From Deltaproteobacteria bacterium (lineage in GTDB: Bacteria; Desulfobacterota; Binatia; DP-6), in NCBI GenBank assembly GCA_005879245.1, contig VBLA01000113.1:1-8977 (forward strand): DNA of 8,977 nt, given 5' to 3'. The first letter of the stretch is position 1. Each line of letters opens with the position of its first letter. The position numbers and the translations under genes were made by a program. This document shows positions 1 through 6,855 of this stretch, in pieces. The notes under the pieces were generated by a model that was not told the origin of the DNA, did no database searches, and was given only the letters and a program-made list of their open reading frames with translations.

Positions 1-2
1 CC

Positions 3-536
3 GCGGGGTTGCGACGACTGTCATCGCCCGAACCTCCGCTACCCCGCTATCAGCTCGTCGCGGACGCGCGCCCCACTTCCCCTGGCGAGGCGATCGAGGC
101 GGCGCGCGCGGGCGGCGCGCTCGACGCGCACACGGTGCTGATCGAGGCCGACGGCGTGGAGGGCGGAGCCGCGGGGGATCCGCACGGCCGTGTCGTCGTA
201 CTCGCGCGACGCCCGGGATTCGCGCGGCTCCGGGTCGCGGTCGACCGACCCACCTGGCTCGTTGCCCGCGAGCCGTTCTACCGTAACTGGCGGGCGACGG
301 TGGACGGCGCCGCGGCGACGATCCGCCCCGCGGGAGGGTTCTTCCTGGCGGTCCTCGTGGGCGCGGGTGACCACGAGGTGGAGCTCGTCTATCGCGAGCC
401 CGGGCTCGCGACCGGCGCGGCCATCGCCGTGCTCGTCGCGATCGGCTTGTCGGGGCTGGTGTGGCGCTTCAGGGGAAGGTCAGCGCCTGTCACCTCGACA
501 AGCTCAGGACCGGCGCGAGCCCCGTGGCGGCGCTGA
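3..536 (+). CDS. C-terminal part of a YfhO-like multi-pass membrane protein (5' partial)
   Basis: The reading frame is open to the left window edge, so the TTG at position 9 is only an internal codon and the true start lies outside. The visible part has the C-terminal hallmarks of YfhO-type membrane proteins (PF09586, related to GT-C glycosyltransferases): a periplasmic beta-rich segment with FYRNWRATVDG, then a FFLAVLVGAGDHEVELVY stretch matching the family pattern 'W.A.VDG...F.AV.VPAG.H.V...Y'. One hydrophobic helix follows (roughly TGAAIAVLVAIGLSGLVW). Such proteins act in glycolipid or wall-polymer glycosylation at the cytoplasmic membrane; the substrate here is unknown. The family normally ends just after this helix. 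The last ~20 residues (GRSAPVTSTSS to the end) come from DNA that in another frame encodes a DUF1111 relic, so the native stop was probably lost. The family call is fairly safe; the exact C-terminus is not native-looking. Confidence 0.75.
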   Translation, partial: AGLRRLSSPEPPLPRYQLVADARPTSPGEAIEAARAGGALDAHTVLIEADGVEGGAAGDPHGRVVVLARRPGFARLRVAVDRPTWLVAREPFYRNWRATVDGAAATIRPAGGFFLAVLVGAGDHEVELVYREPGLATGAAIAVLVAIGLSGLVWRFRGRSAPVTSTSSGPARAPWRR

Positions 537-662
537 GCAACCGGAGGGTGCGGCTCTTCTCGGATCTGCTGCTGCACGACATGGGAGGTAGCGCGGGATC
601 GCTTCCTCGCGCTATCGGCCTCCGATCGGGCCGCGCTCCTCGCCTACCTGAACGCGCTCTAG
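479..662 (+). pseudogene. Relic of the C-terminal end of a di-heme DUF1111 (thiol oxidoreductase-like) protein
   Basis: Two short stretches in different frames read as pieces of one family. In the frame of position 479, translation gives SACHLDKLRTGASPVAAL and then RRVRLFSDLLLHDMG. These match the DUF1111 pattern of a CxxCH heme site, 'L.TG.SP', and the family hallmark 'YSDLLLHDMG'. From about 585, in another frame, it reads EVARDRF and then ALSASDRAALLAYLNAL, ending at a TAG at 660-662; this matches the usual C-terminal end of the same family. Roughly 50 residues that normally separate the two blocks (carrying 'FLHDGRA') are missing, and the join is at a GGGAGG sequence near 583-588. The first heme cysteine is also gone (VSACH instead of CxxCH). 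Intact members are periplasmic c-type cytochromes. This copy cannot make a working protein. Recognition is from remembered family motifs, not from a search. Confidence 0.75.
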
Positions 663-753
663 CGTCCGCTGCGCTCTTCCCGACCGCGGGGTTGCATCAG
701 CGGTCGAGCGCGCTAACACGCTTCTCGATGACGCCGGAAGCGACACGTTCCGC

Positions 754-758
754 GGAGG
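754..758 (+). promoter_or_regulatory. Ribosome binding site deciding the P450 start
   Basis: GGAGG lies 5 bases upstream of the ATG at 764. It is the best Shine-Dalgarno match anywhere upstream of the P450 and favours this start over the ATG at 728 and over further in-frame upstream codons, which fall inside the DUF1111 relic. Confidence 0.7.
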
Positions 759-763
759 ACCGC

Positions 764-1987
764 ATGGTGACCACGCAGGCGACCGCGACCACTCCCGACG
801 ATGCCTGGGGCGGCTGCAATCCCCTCGATCCCGCGTTCCGTGCCGATCCGTACCCGGGGCTCGCCCGGTTGCGGGAGCGGGATCCGGTGAACCGGACGCC
901 GATCGGCATCTGGCGGCTCACCCGTTACGCCGACGTGATCCGCCTGCTCCACGCGGTGCCGGCGGGCGTGCGCATGACCGACGGCGTCCTGCCCGGCGTC
1001 GACGAATCCCTGAGCAACCAGCGGCTCTTCATGCTGCAGCAGGATCCGCCCACGCACACGCGGCTTCGCCGCCTGGTGAGCCGCGCCTTCACCCCGCGCG
1101 CCATCGCGGCCCTGCGCGCCAACGTCCAGCGGATCGTCGACGAGTGCCTCGAACGGGTCGCGGCGCGCGGGGAGATGGACGTGATCGCGGATCTGGCCCT
1201 GCCGGTCCCGTCGACCGTCATCTGCGAGATGCTGGGCGTGCCGGTCGCGGACCGGGAGCGGTTCACGGTCTGGACCGCGCAGGCGACCTTCGGCCTGGCC
1301 GCCCCGCTGCTCCCACCCGAGGTGATCGAGATGGCGCGGGCTGCGGGCATGTCCCTAGGGGCGTACTTCGAGGACCTGATCGCCGCGCACCGGGCGAATC
1401 TCTCGGATGACCTCCTGAGCGAGCTCATCCGCGCCGAGGAGGCCGGCGACCGCCTGAGCGGGTCGGAGCTGCTCTCCCAGGCCATCGGGCTCCTGATCGC
1501 CGGCTTCGAGACGACGATCGGCCTCATCGGCAACGGGGTGCGCGCGCTCGTCCGCCATCCCGCCGAGCTCGCCAAGCTCCGGGCGCAGCCGGGGCTCGTC
1601 GCGAGCACGATCGAGGAATGCCTCCGCTACGACGGCCCGATCGTCCTCACCGCCCGGGTCCTTCACGCGGACGCCGAGTTCCGCGGGACGATGATCCCAC
1701 GGAACGCGATGGTGTGGGGAATGCTGGCGGCGGCGAATCGGGATCCGGCGGTGTTCCCGGAGCCGGATCGATTCGACATCGCGCGACACCCGAACGAGCA
1801 CCTCGCCTTCGGCGGCGGGGCGCACTACTGCCTCGGCTCCCACCTGGCCCGGCTCGAGGGCCAGATCGCGATCGGCACCCTGGTCGAGCGATTCGCGGAT
1901 CTCGCGCTCGAGTCCGAGACCGTCGAGTGGGGTGCCTCGCTCTTCCGCGTCCCGGGACGTTTGCCGCTCCGGTTCCGGCCCCGGTGA
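764..1987 (+). CDS. Cytochrome P450 monooxygenase (soluble bacterial class)
   Basis: The protein has 407 residues, the normal length of soluble bacterial P450s (CYP107/CYP109-like). Visible landmarks are the C-helix region DPPTHTRLRRLVSRAFTP (94-111), the I-helix AGFETT (246-251) with the acid/alcohol pair Glu249/Thr250, the K-helix ExxR (Glu285/Arg288), the meander PEPDRF (332-337), and the heme-binding loop FGGGAHYCLG (349-358) with Cys356 as thiolate ligand. It should insert one oxygen atom from O2 into an organic substrate in the cytoplasm, using electrons from a ferredoxin and reductase; neither partner is encoded nearby. The usual AGHETT is AGFETT here. The same frame is open back to 461, but that extension reads through the DUF1111 relic and is not part of the gene. 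The substrate cannot be told from sequence. The SulP gene follows 69 bases downstream on the same strand, so co-transcription is possible. Confidence 0.95.
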   Translation: MVTTQATATTPDDAWGGCNPLDPAFRADPYPGLARLRERDPVNRTPIGIWRLTRYADVIRLLHAVPAGVRMTDGVLPGVDESLSNQRLFMLQQDPPTHTRLRRLVSRAFTPRAIAALRANVQRIVDECLERVAARGEMDVIADLALPVPSTVICEMLGVPVADRERFTVWTAQATFGLAAPLLPPEVIEMARAAGMSLGAYFEDLIAAHRANLSDDLLSELIRAEEAGDRLSGSELLSQAIGLLIAGFETTIGLIGNGVRALVRHPAELAKLRAQPGLVASTIEECLRYDGPIVLTARVLHADAEFRGTMIPRNAMVWGMLAAANRDPAVFPEPDRFDIARHPNEHLAFGGGAHYCLGSHLARLEGQIAIGTLVERFADLALESETVEWGASLFRVPGRLPLRFRPR

Positions 1988-1999
1988 CGCGCCCGATGC

Positions 2000-2018
2000 G
2001 GGAGGCGCTGTTCCTCCC
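2000..2018 (+). other. Small hairpin between the P450 and SulP genes
   Basis: GGGAGG (2000-2005) and CCTCCC (2013-2018) form a 6-bp stem with a 7-base loop, starting 12 bases after the P450 stop. There is no T-tract, so it is not a typical intrinsic terminator. It could protect the 3' end of the P450 message or attenuate read-through. In such GC-rich DNA it may also be chance. Confidence 0.3.
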
Positions 2019-2056
2019 CGACGGAATCGTCGCCGCGTGACCTCGCGGCTGCAAAC

Positions 2057-3835
2057 GTGTACATGCTCGGGGTGCCCGGTCGCCGCAAGTCGCGGGAGGT
2101 CCTGGCGCTGCCCGATCGACTGCCGTTCGCCGTCGCGCTCCGGCGGGCGTTCGCGGGCGGCTATGACCGCGAGGCGTTCGGCGCCGATGTGTTCGCGGGC
2201 GCCGTGGTCGGCATCGTCGCGCTGCCGCTCTCCATGGCGCTCGCCATCGCGGTCGGCGTACCGCCGCAACACGGGCTCTATACGGCGATCGTCGCTGGCT
2301 CGGTGGCGGCCCTCACCGGCGGCTCGAAGTTCCAGGTGACCGGTCCGACGGCGGCCTTCGTGGTCGTCCTGGCCCCGATCGTTTCGCGCTTCGGGCTCTC
2401 GGGGCTGCTGACCGCCGGCCTGATGGCGGGCCTCCTGCTGGTCGGGATGGGCGCCGCGCGGCTCGGGCGGTTGGTCGAGTTCATTCCGCATCCCGTCACC
2501 ACCGGTTTCACCGCCGGGATCGCGACCGTGATCGCCACCCTGCAGCTGAAGGACGTGCTCGGGCTGCACATGGCCCGCATGCCGGAGCGCTTCCCGCAGA
2601 AGGTGGCTGCCATGTGGGCAGCGCGCGGGACCGCGGCGCTCCCCGAGCTCGGGGTCGCGGCCGCGACGCTCACGCTCCTCGTGCTGGCGCCGCGCCTCAC
2701 GCGTCGGGTGCCCGGGCCGCTGGTGGCGATCGGCGCCGTGGCGCTCGCGGTGTGGGCCCTGGGCGTGCCCGTCGACACCCTCGGCACACGGTTTCACACG
2801 ACCATCGGCGGGCACGAGATCGCGGGCATCCCGCCGCTCCCGCCGACGCCAGGGCTGCCGTGGGGCGACGCACCGGTGACCTTCTGGCTGATCCAGAAGC
2901 TCCTTCCCTCGGCGTTTGTGATCGCCATGCTGGGCGCGATCGAATCGCTCCTCTCGGCGGTCGTTGCCGACGGCATGACGGGCAAGCGCCACGATCCGGA
3001 CGCGGAGCTGGTGGGCCAGGGTCTCGCCAACATCGTGGCGCCGTTCTTCGGCGGCATCGCGGCCACCGGCGCCCTCGCCCGCACTGCCACCAACATCCGC
3101 GCCGGTGCCCGCTCGCCGCTCGCGGCGGTCGTGCACGCGCTGGTCGTGCTCGCCTGCATCCTGCTCTGCGCCCGCGGCGTGTCCTACGTGCCCATGGCGT
3201 CGCTCGCCGCGCTGCTCCTCGTGATCGCCTGGAACATGTCCGAGCTGCGCCACGTGGCACACGTGCTGCGCGCTGCGCCGAAGAGCGACGTGTTCGTGCT
3301 GGTCACGTGCTACGTCCTCACCGTGGCCTTCGACATGGTGCTCGCGGTGAGCGTCGGGATCGTCCTGGCGGCGCTCCTCTTCATGGCCCGCATGGCCGAG
3401 CTCACGCAGGTGCGGCTCCTCCAGGAAGCCGACGGCGACGAGGCGCGGCGGCTGCTGCCGCGCGGGGTGGCGCTCTACGAGATCGCGGGCCCGCTCTTCT
3501 TCGGGGCGGCGCAGAACGCGATGGGGGCCCTCGGGGCGATCGCCGCCGACGTGAAGGTGGTGGTGCTCGGCCTCGGCCGCGTGCCCGTGATCGACGCCAC
3601 TGGCCTGGTGGCGCTCGAGAGCGCCCTCGAGCGCCTTCGCCGCGCCCGCAAGTTCGTGATCATCGCCGGCCCGCTTCCCGAGCCGCGGCGCATCTTCGAG
3701 AAGGCCGAGATCGAGGCGAGCCTCGACCACGTGATCTTCGCCGCCGACGTGGAGCAGGCGCAGGAGATCGCCATCGACCTGGTGACGCTCAACCCCGACT
3801 GGGGCGCGTCGCGGCCGCCGGTCGCGGCGGCGTGA
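2057..3835 (+). CDS. SulP/SLC26-family anion transporter with C-terminal STAS domain
   Basis: The product is a 592-residue inner-membrane transporter of the usual SulP length. A short cytosolic N-terminus (1-45) leads into a many-helix transport domain. Family motifs there include GLYTAIVAG (73-81), TGPTAAFVVVL (95-105), AIESLLSAVVADGMTG (294-309) and the GQGLANIVAPFFGG...GALARTATNIRAGARSP block (320-354). A STAS domain occupies about 468-577, with the signature IDATG at 512-516. Relatives carry sulfate, bicarbonate or C4-dicarboxylates (the DauA/YchM type has this same layout); sequence alone does not choose among them. No carbonic anhydrase or sulfur-assimilation gene is adjacent. The first possible start after the P450 stop is GTG 2057, with ATG 2063 two codons later; neither has a convincing Shine-Dalgarno, so the start is uncertain by two codons. 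The 3' end overlaps a convergent gene by 47 bases. Confidence 0.93.
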   Translation: MYMLGVPGRRKSREVLALPDRLPFAVALRRAFAGGYDREAFGADVFAGAVVGIVALPLSMALAIAVGVPPQHGLYTAIVAGSVAALTGGSKFQVTGPTAAFVVVLAPIVSRFGLSGLLTAGLMAGLLLVGMGAARLGRLVEFIPHPVTTGFTAGIATVIATLQLKDVLGLHMARMPERFPQKVAAMWAARGTAALPELGVAAATLTLLVLAPRLTRRVPGPLVAIGAVALAVWALGVPVDTLGTRFHTTIGGHEIAGIPPLPPTPGLPWGDAPVTFWLIQKLLPSAFVIAMLGAIESLLSAVVADGMTGKRHDPDAELVGQGLANIVAPFFGGIAATGALARTATNIRAGARSPLAAVVHALVVLACILLCARGVSYVPMASLAALLLVIAWNMSELRHVAHVLRAAPKSDVFVLVTCYVLTVAFDMVLAVSVGIVLAALLFMARMAELTQVRLLQEADGDEARRLLPRGVALYEIAGPLFFGAAQNAMGALGAIAADVKVVVLGLGRVPVIDATGLVALESALERLRRARKFVIIAGPLPEPRRIFEKAEIEASLDHVIFAADVEQAQEIAIDLVTLNPDWGASRPPVAAA

Positions 3836-4298
3836 CGGGGTGAGTGGAAGCGTCAGCCCGGAAGGCGTTCGAACGTGAGAACGCCGTCCGCGTGCCCTTC
3901 GCGTAGCCATCCGCCCAGTACACGAGCTCGGGCCGGACGGATTGCTCGAGATCGACGTACTCCTGGCACGTCATCTTCGTCGGCTTCACCTTCTTGCCGC
4001 CGGGGAGATGTGCGCGGACCTTGTCCCAGAGCGTCTTCTTCGGATCCTGCTTGCACGCCACGACGAGCACGGCCATCTGCCGGTCCACGTCGACCTCGCC
4101 GATGTCCTGTTCCTTGAGCGTTCCGCCCTTCGAGTAGCCGTCCAGCCACGCGACGGCCCGCGGCTGCACGTCCTCGCTGAGACTGAGGAACTCCTCGCAG
4201 GTCATCTTGGGGAGATTGGCCTTCTTCGCCGCGGCCGGCGCGGGGCTCAACGTGAGACCGATCGCCAGAACGGGCAACAGCAACAGGGTTCTCGTCAT
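3789..4298 (-). CDS. Exported HdeA/HdeB-like protein with one complete and one truncated HdeA unit
   Basis: The protein has 169 residues. An N-terminal signal peptide (hydrophobic LLLLPVLAIGLTL at 5-17, likely cleaved after the AAA at 22-24) sends it to the periplasm. Residues 31-100 resemble HdeA/HdeB (PF06411): KMTCEEFLSL, then WLDGYSKG and a second cysteine (Cys34 and Cys82), the pair that forms the single disulfide in HdeA. A second unit starts at 108 (KMTCQEYVDL, WADGYAKG); 15 of the first 28 positions are identical to unit one. It breaks off at about residue 135, and its partner cysteine is absent. The last ~34 residues are unlike HdeA, and their end overlaps the SulP gene antisense. 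HdeA and HdeB are acid-stress periplasmic chaperones; that role is plausible but unproven for this distant relative. An AGGGAGA ribosome binding site (4304-4310, minus strand) supports the ATG at 4298. Confidence 0.8.
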   Translation of the reverse strand: MTRTLLLLPVLAIGLTLSPAPAAAKKANLPKMTCEEFLSLSEDVQPRAVAWLDGYSKGGTLKEQDIGEVDVDRQMAVLVVACKQDPKKTLWDKVRAHLPGGKKVKPTKMTCQEYVDLEQSVRPELVYWADGYAKGTRTAFSRSNAFRADASTHPVTPPRPAAATRPSRG

Positions 4299-4725
4299 GG
4301 TTCTCTCCCTCTCTCCGGTTCGGGAGCACCTGGCGCGAGGATTCGAGCCAGCGCTCCGGCCTTGGGCTTCCGTGCGATCAAAACGTACCGGGCGGCGGTC
4401 TTGGCGGTCCTACGTCTACGCCCTCACGCCCCGACGTTCTTGCCATTTCGCGCCGGGGACGGCGCAGCAGGCACGGAATGACGGGAGCGCTACTGCACAG
4501 GTCGTGAAGCCCGGTATGGGCCTGATCCCGACGACGGCGACCGTGGTCCTCGCCACTCCTGTCGCCATGCGCTTGCTACTGGCTACGGTCGAGCAGGATC
4601 AGATCGGCGGAAAAATGCCTGATCTCACAGCGGATCAGAAGGCCGCTGCAGAAGCAGTCACCCGGGCCAAGGACTAGCCGCCGGCCCACTACCACCGCCA
4701 CGCCGATGCGGGAGGAGGGCGCGGG
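4299..4725. other. Intergenic region without a convincing gene; one weak small ORF
   Basis: This stretch separates the divergently oriented... HdeA-like gene start (minus strand) from the 3' end of the radical SAM gene (minus strand). It must carry the promoter of the HdeA-like gene in its left part, but no clear -35/-10 pair could be picked out. On the plus strand, ATG 4516 to the TAG at 4675-4677 could encode 53 residues, with a mildly hydrophobic N-terminal half (TATVVLATPVAMRLLLATV) and a charged end (DLTADQKAAAEAVTRAKD). There is no good ribosome binding site and no recognised family, so it is not called as a gene. No tRNA, repeat or insertion-sequence end was seen. Confidence 0.5.
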
Positions 4726-5823
4726 TCACGCCGACCCGACGACGGGTCGGGGGCGAGAACGCCGGAACCGCGGCAACTCCGGGCGCACGAGGTTGCCGAG
4801 GATGCTCTGGTACGCCTCACAGGGCGTCCAGCAGTTCGGGCAGCGCGACTCCCAGATCTCGGCCTGCAGGGTGGCGGCGGCGGGCGTGTTCCAGATACGG
4901 GCCAGGTCGTAGTCGACCTCGCGCAGGTTGCCGATCCGGCGATCGTAGACCGTGCACGGGAAAACGTTGCCCCACGAGTCGACGAAGCACGAGGCGCGGA
5001 GCGCGTGGCAGCGCATGGGCGTCGCCCCGGTCTCGACGTAGCGGCGGACGCGCTTCAGGTAGGCGCGCTCGAGGAAGTCGACCGGCGAGCGCGCCCGGCC
5101 CCGGAGCCGCGCGTAACCCTCGGTCGCGCGGGCGAGGGCCTCGGCCCCGACGCGACCGCGGAGTCCGAGCTCGGTGTTCCCCAGGTAGTGCGACGACTCG
5201 TGGACGATGTTCACGTGGAAATCCCCGTAGCCGAGGTCGGGGATCTCCCGCCGGGCCGCGGCAAACGCCTGCGGGAAATGGTCGACGTTCTTCGCCGAGA
5301 GCGTCATCCCGAGCACGACCTCGACGCCCGGCATCTCGCGCAGCCGACGGAACGTCTCGATCTGCCGGCGCCAGCCCCCGTCGATGCCACGGAGCTCGTC
5401 GTTCATCGCCTCGTCGCCGTCGGTCGACACCGTGATGATGAGCTTCTCCGGAGCCATCTGGCGGATCTCGCGCGCCGCGGCGACGAGCGTGTCGGTCAGG
5501 TACCCGTTGGTCGGGAAATGGAGGAGGAGGAGGTGCGGGCAGCTCGAGACCACCGCCTCGCAGATGTCGACGAAGTCCTTGCGCAGCGAGACCTCGCCCC
5601 CCGTGAGATCGACCCACAGGAACCCCGGCGACTGCCGGAAGAAGCGCTGGATCTCGTCCAGCCGGAGCTCGTCGCGCGGCTTCATCTTCCAGATGTTGCA
5701 CGTCTCGCACCGGTAGTTGCACCAGAACGTGAGACAGAAGGTGAGCTTGTAGGGATGCGAGAGGCGCCGGAAGTTGGCTTCCAGGGCGCGACCGGCGAGC
5801 GCGAGATAGGGGGCGAAGCGCAT
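4726..5823 (-). CDS. Radical SAM protein with SPASM-like C-terminal domain
   Basis: The protein has 365 residues. The radical SAM cluster motif CxxxCxxC is at Cys35, Cys39 and Cys42 (WCNYRCETCNIW), followed by the strand-2 motif DLTGGE (72-77) that contacts S-adenosylmethionine. The C-terminal part has Cys272, Cys279, Cys290, Cys328, Cys331 and Cys335, with DSWGNVFPC (282-290) and IGNL (297-300); this is the SPASM/twitch pattern that holds auxiliary iron-sulfur clusters. Known relatives modify peptides, sugars or other small molecules by radical chemistry; the substrate here is unknown. The ATG at 5823 overlaps the stop of the upstream epimerase gene as TGATG, so translation is probably coupled. 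The open frame continues upstream to about 6669, but that part is only the shadow of the epimerase gene. As the last gene of a GT9-SDR operon it probably acts in surface-glycan synthesis or modification; that role is inferred from context. Confidence 0.9.
   Translation of the reverse strand: MRFAPYLALAGRALEANFRRLSHPYKLTFCLTFWCNYRCETCNIWKMKPRDELRLDEIQRFFRQSPGFLWVDLTGGEVSLRKDFVDICEAVVSSCPHLLLLHFPTNGYLTDTLVAAAREIRQMAPEKLIITVSTDGDEAMNDELRGIDGGWRRQIETFRRLREMPGVEVVLGMTLSAKNVDHFPQAFAAARREIPDLGYGDFHVNIVHESSHYLGNTELGLRGRVGAEALARATEGYARLRGRARSPVDFLERAYLKRVRRYVETGATPMRCHALRASCFVDSWGNVFPCTVYDRRIGNLREVDYDLARIWNTPAAATLQAEIWESRCPNCWTPCEAYQSILGNLVRPELPRFRRSRPRPVVGSA
4731..4750 (-). other. Perfect 8-bp hairpin at the 3' end of the radical SAM gene
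   Basis: CCGACCCG (4731-4738) and CGGGTCGG (4743-4750) form a perfect 8-bp GC-rich stem with a 4-base loop. It lies within the last codons of the radical SAM gene, ending 2 bases before the stop codon. No U-run follows on the minus-strand transcript, so it is not a classic intrinsic terminator, but it sits exactly at the end of the three-gene operon and could stabilise the message or assist termination. Confidence 0.4.
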
Positions 5824-6851
5824 CACGACAGGGCGTTCAGCAGCCGCAGGACGGGGCCCGCCTGCGGGCGGTACCGTTCTCCGTGACGACAGTACCAGTC
5901 GTACGCCTCGATTGACATCCGGACGTTGGAGAACCGCGGCTGCCAGCCGAGGACGGCCTTCGCGCGCGCGGTGTCGAGGATGAAGGTGCGGTCCGCGAGG
6001 AGGTAGTGCTCCGGGACGATGGGGGAGAGGCCGAGGCGAGTGAGCACGCGCGCGCCGGTGCGCAGGCACCCTGCGGGAAGCGGCACCACGCGCGAGCGCG
6101 AGCCCGCGTGGGCGATGAGGGCGTCGACCTGCTCGCGCACCGTGGGGACGTCGTCGGCCCCGAGGTTGAGCACGATGCCGCGGCTCTCCGGCCGCTCGGC
6201 CGCGAGCAGGCAGGCGTCCGCGACGTCCCAGGCGCTCACCATCTGGACGCGGTTCGCCCCGGCGCCGAGCAGGTAGACGTTCTTCCCCTGCCGCACCCAG
6301 TAGAAGAGCAGGATGAAGACCCCGGTCATGCCCGGGCCGAAGAGGCTCATCGGCCGGAAGAGCGTCACGTCGAGACCCCGCGCGAGGGCTTCCCGGCAGC
6401 GCCGCTCCGCCTCCATCTTGCTCCGCCCGTAGGCGCCGAGCGGGCGCTGGGGATGGTCCTCGCGGCAGGGGGTCGTCTCGGGGATGCCGTAGACGCCGGA
6501 GCTCGAGATCGCGACGAGCTTTCGCACACCCGCCGCGAGCGCGCCGGCGACCACGTGCTCCACCGCCGCGACGTTCATGGCGTAGATCTCGCGCTCGGTG
6601 AGCGCCGCGAACTGGGGTTTCATGCGCTGGCCCGCGGCGAGGTGGTAGACGACCTCGACGTCGCGGCACGCCTCCGTCACCGCGCCACGGTCGCGGAGGT
6701 CGGCCTCCACGACCTCGACCCCGGGGTCGGCGCTGTGACCGTTGGCCGGGGGCACCAGGTCGAGCGCGCGGACGCGGCGGCCGTGCGCGCGGAGGCGCTC
6801 GACCAGGCAGGAGCCGAGCAGGCCCGAGCTCCCGGTCACGAGGTCGAGCAT
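5823..6851 (-). CDS. NAD-dependent epimerase/dehydratase (extended SDR, nucleotide-sugar type)
   Basis: The protein has 342 residues, the normal length for extended short-chain dehydrogenases acting on nucleotide sugars. The Rossmann glycine motif TGSSGLLGS sits at 6-14 (GxxGxxG at 7-13). Asp31 at the end of the second strand favours NAD over NADP. Further landmarks are DLRD at 51-54, HLAAG at 70-74, a catalytic serine in SSSGVYG (116-122), and the catalytic pair Tyr141/Lys145 in YGRSK. A substrate-binding half with RPMSLFGPG follows. Relatives epimerise, dehydrate or reduce UDP-, GDP- or dTDP-sugars; the exact reaction cannot be assigned. The ATG at 6851 lies 4 bases after the GT9 stop codon, and the gene's own stop overlaps the radical SAM start, so it is the middle gene of an operon. 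It probably supplies an activated sugar for a surface glycan. Confidence 0.92.
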   Translation of the reverse strand: MLDLVTGSSGLLGSCLVERLRAHGRRVRALDLVPPANGHSADPGVEVVEADLRDRGAVTEACRDVEVVYHLAAGQRMKPQFAALTEREIYAMNVAAVEHVVAGALAAGVRKLVAISSSGVYGIPETTPCREDHPQRPLGAYGRSKMEAERRCREALARGLDVTLFRPMSLFGPGMTGVFILLFYWVRQGKNVYLLGAGANRVQMVSAWDVADACLLAAERPESRGIVLNLGADDVPTVREQVDALIAHAGSRSRVVPLPAGCLRTGARVLTRLGLSPIVPEHYLLADRTFILDTARAKAVLGWQPRFSNVRMSIEAYDWYCRHGERYRPQAGPVLRLLNALS

Positions 6852-6855
6852 CGAC

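Noticed and set aside
461..763. N-terminal extension of the P450 back to the GTG at 461
   Set aside because: The extension is the DUF1111 relic read in one frame. The GGAGG site and family length place the start at 764.
1355..3910. An 851-codon open frame on the minus strand, opposite the P450 and SulP genes
   Set aside because: Its translation is Arg/His/Gly/Glu-rich low-complexity sequence typical of the antisense frame of GC-rich genes, while the plus-strand frames carry clear P450 and SulP motifs.
3853..4329. A 158-codon minus-strand frame overlapping the HdeA-like gene
   Set aside because: It is a frame-shifted shadow. Its end (GVLTFERLPG) was tested as a possible frameshifted continuation of the second HdeA unit, but it does not match unit one.
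5005..5886. A 293-codon plus-strand frame opposite the radical SAM gene
   Set aside because: No recognisable domain; it is a shadow frame of a gene with intact cluster-binding cysteines on the other strand.
5824..6669. Upstream extension of the radical SAM frame
   Set aside because: It is an Arg/Ala/Gly-rich shadow of the epimerase gene. The radical SAM protein starts at ATG 5823 in a TGATG overlap.
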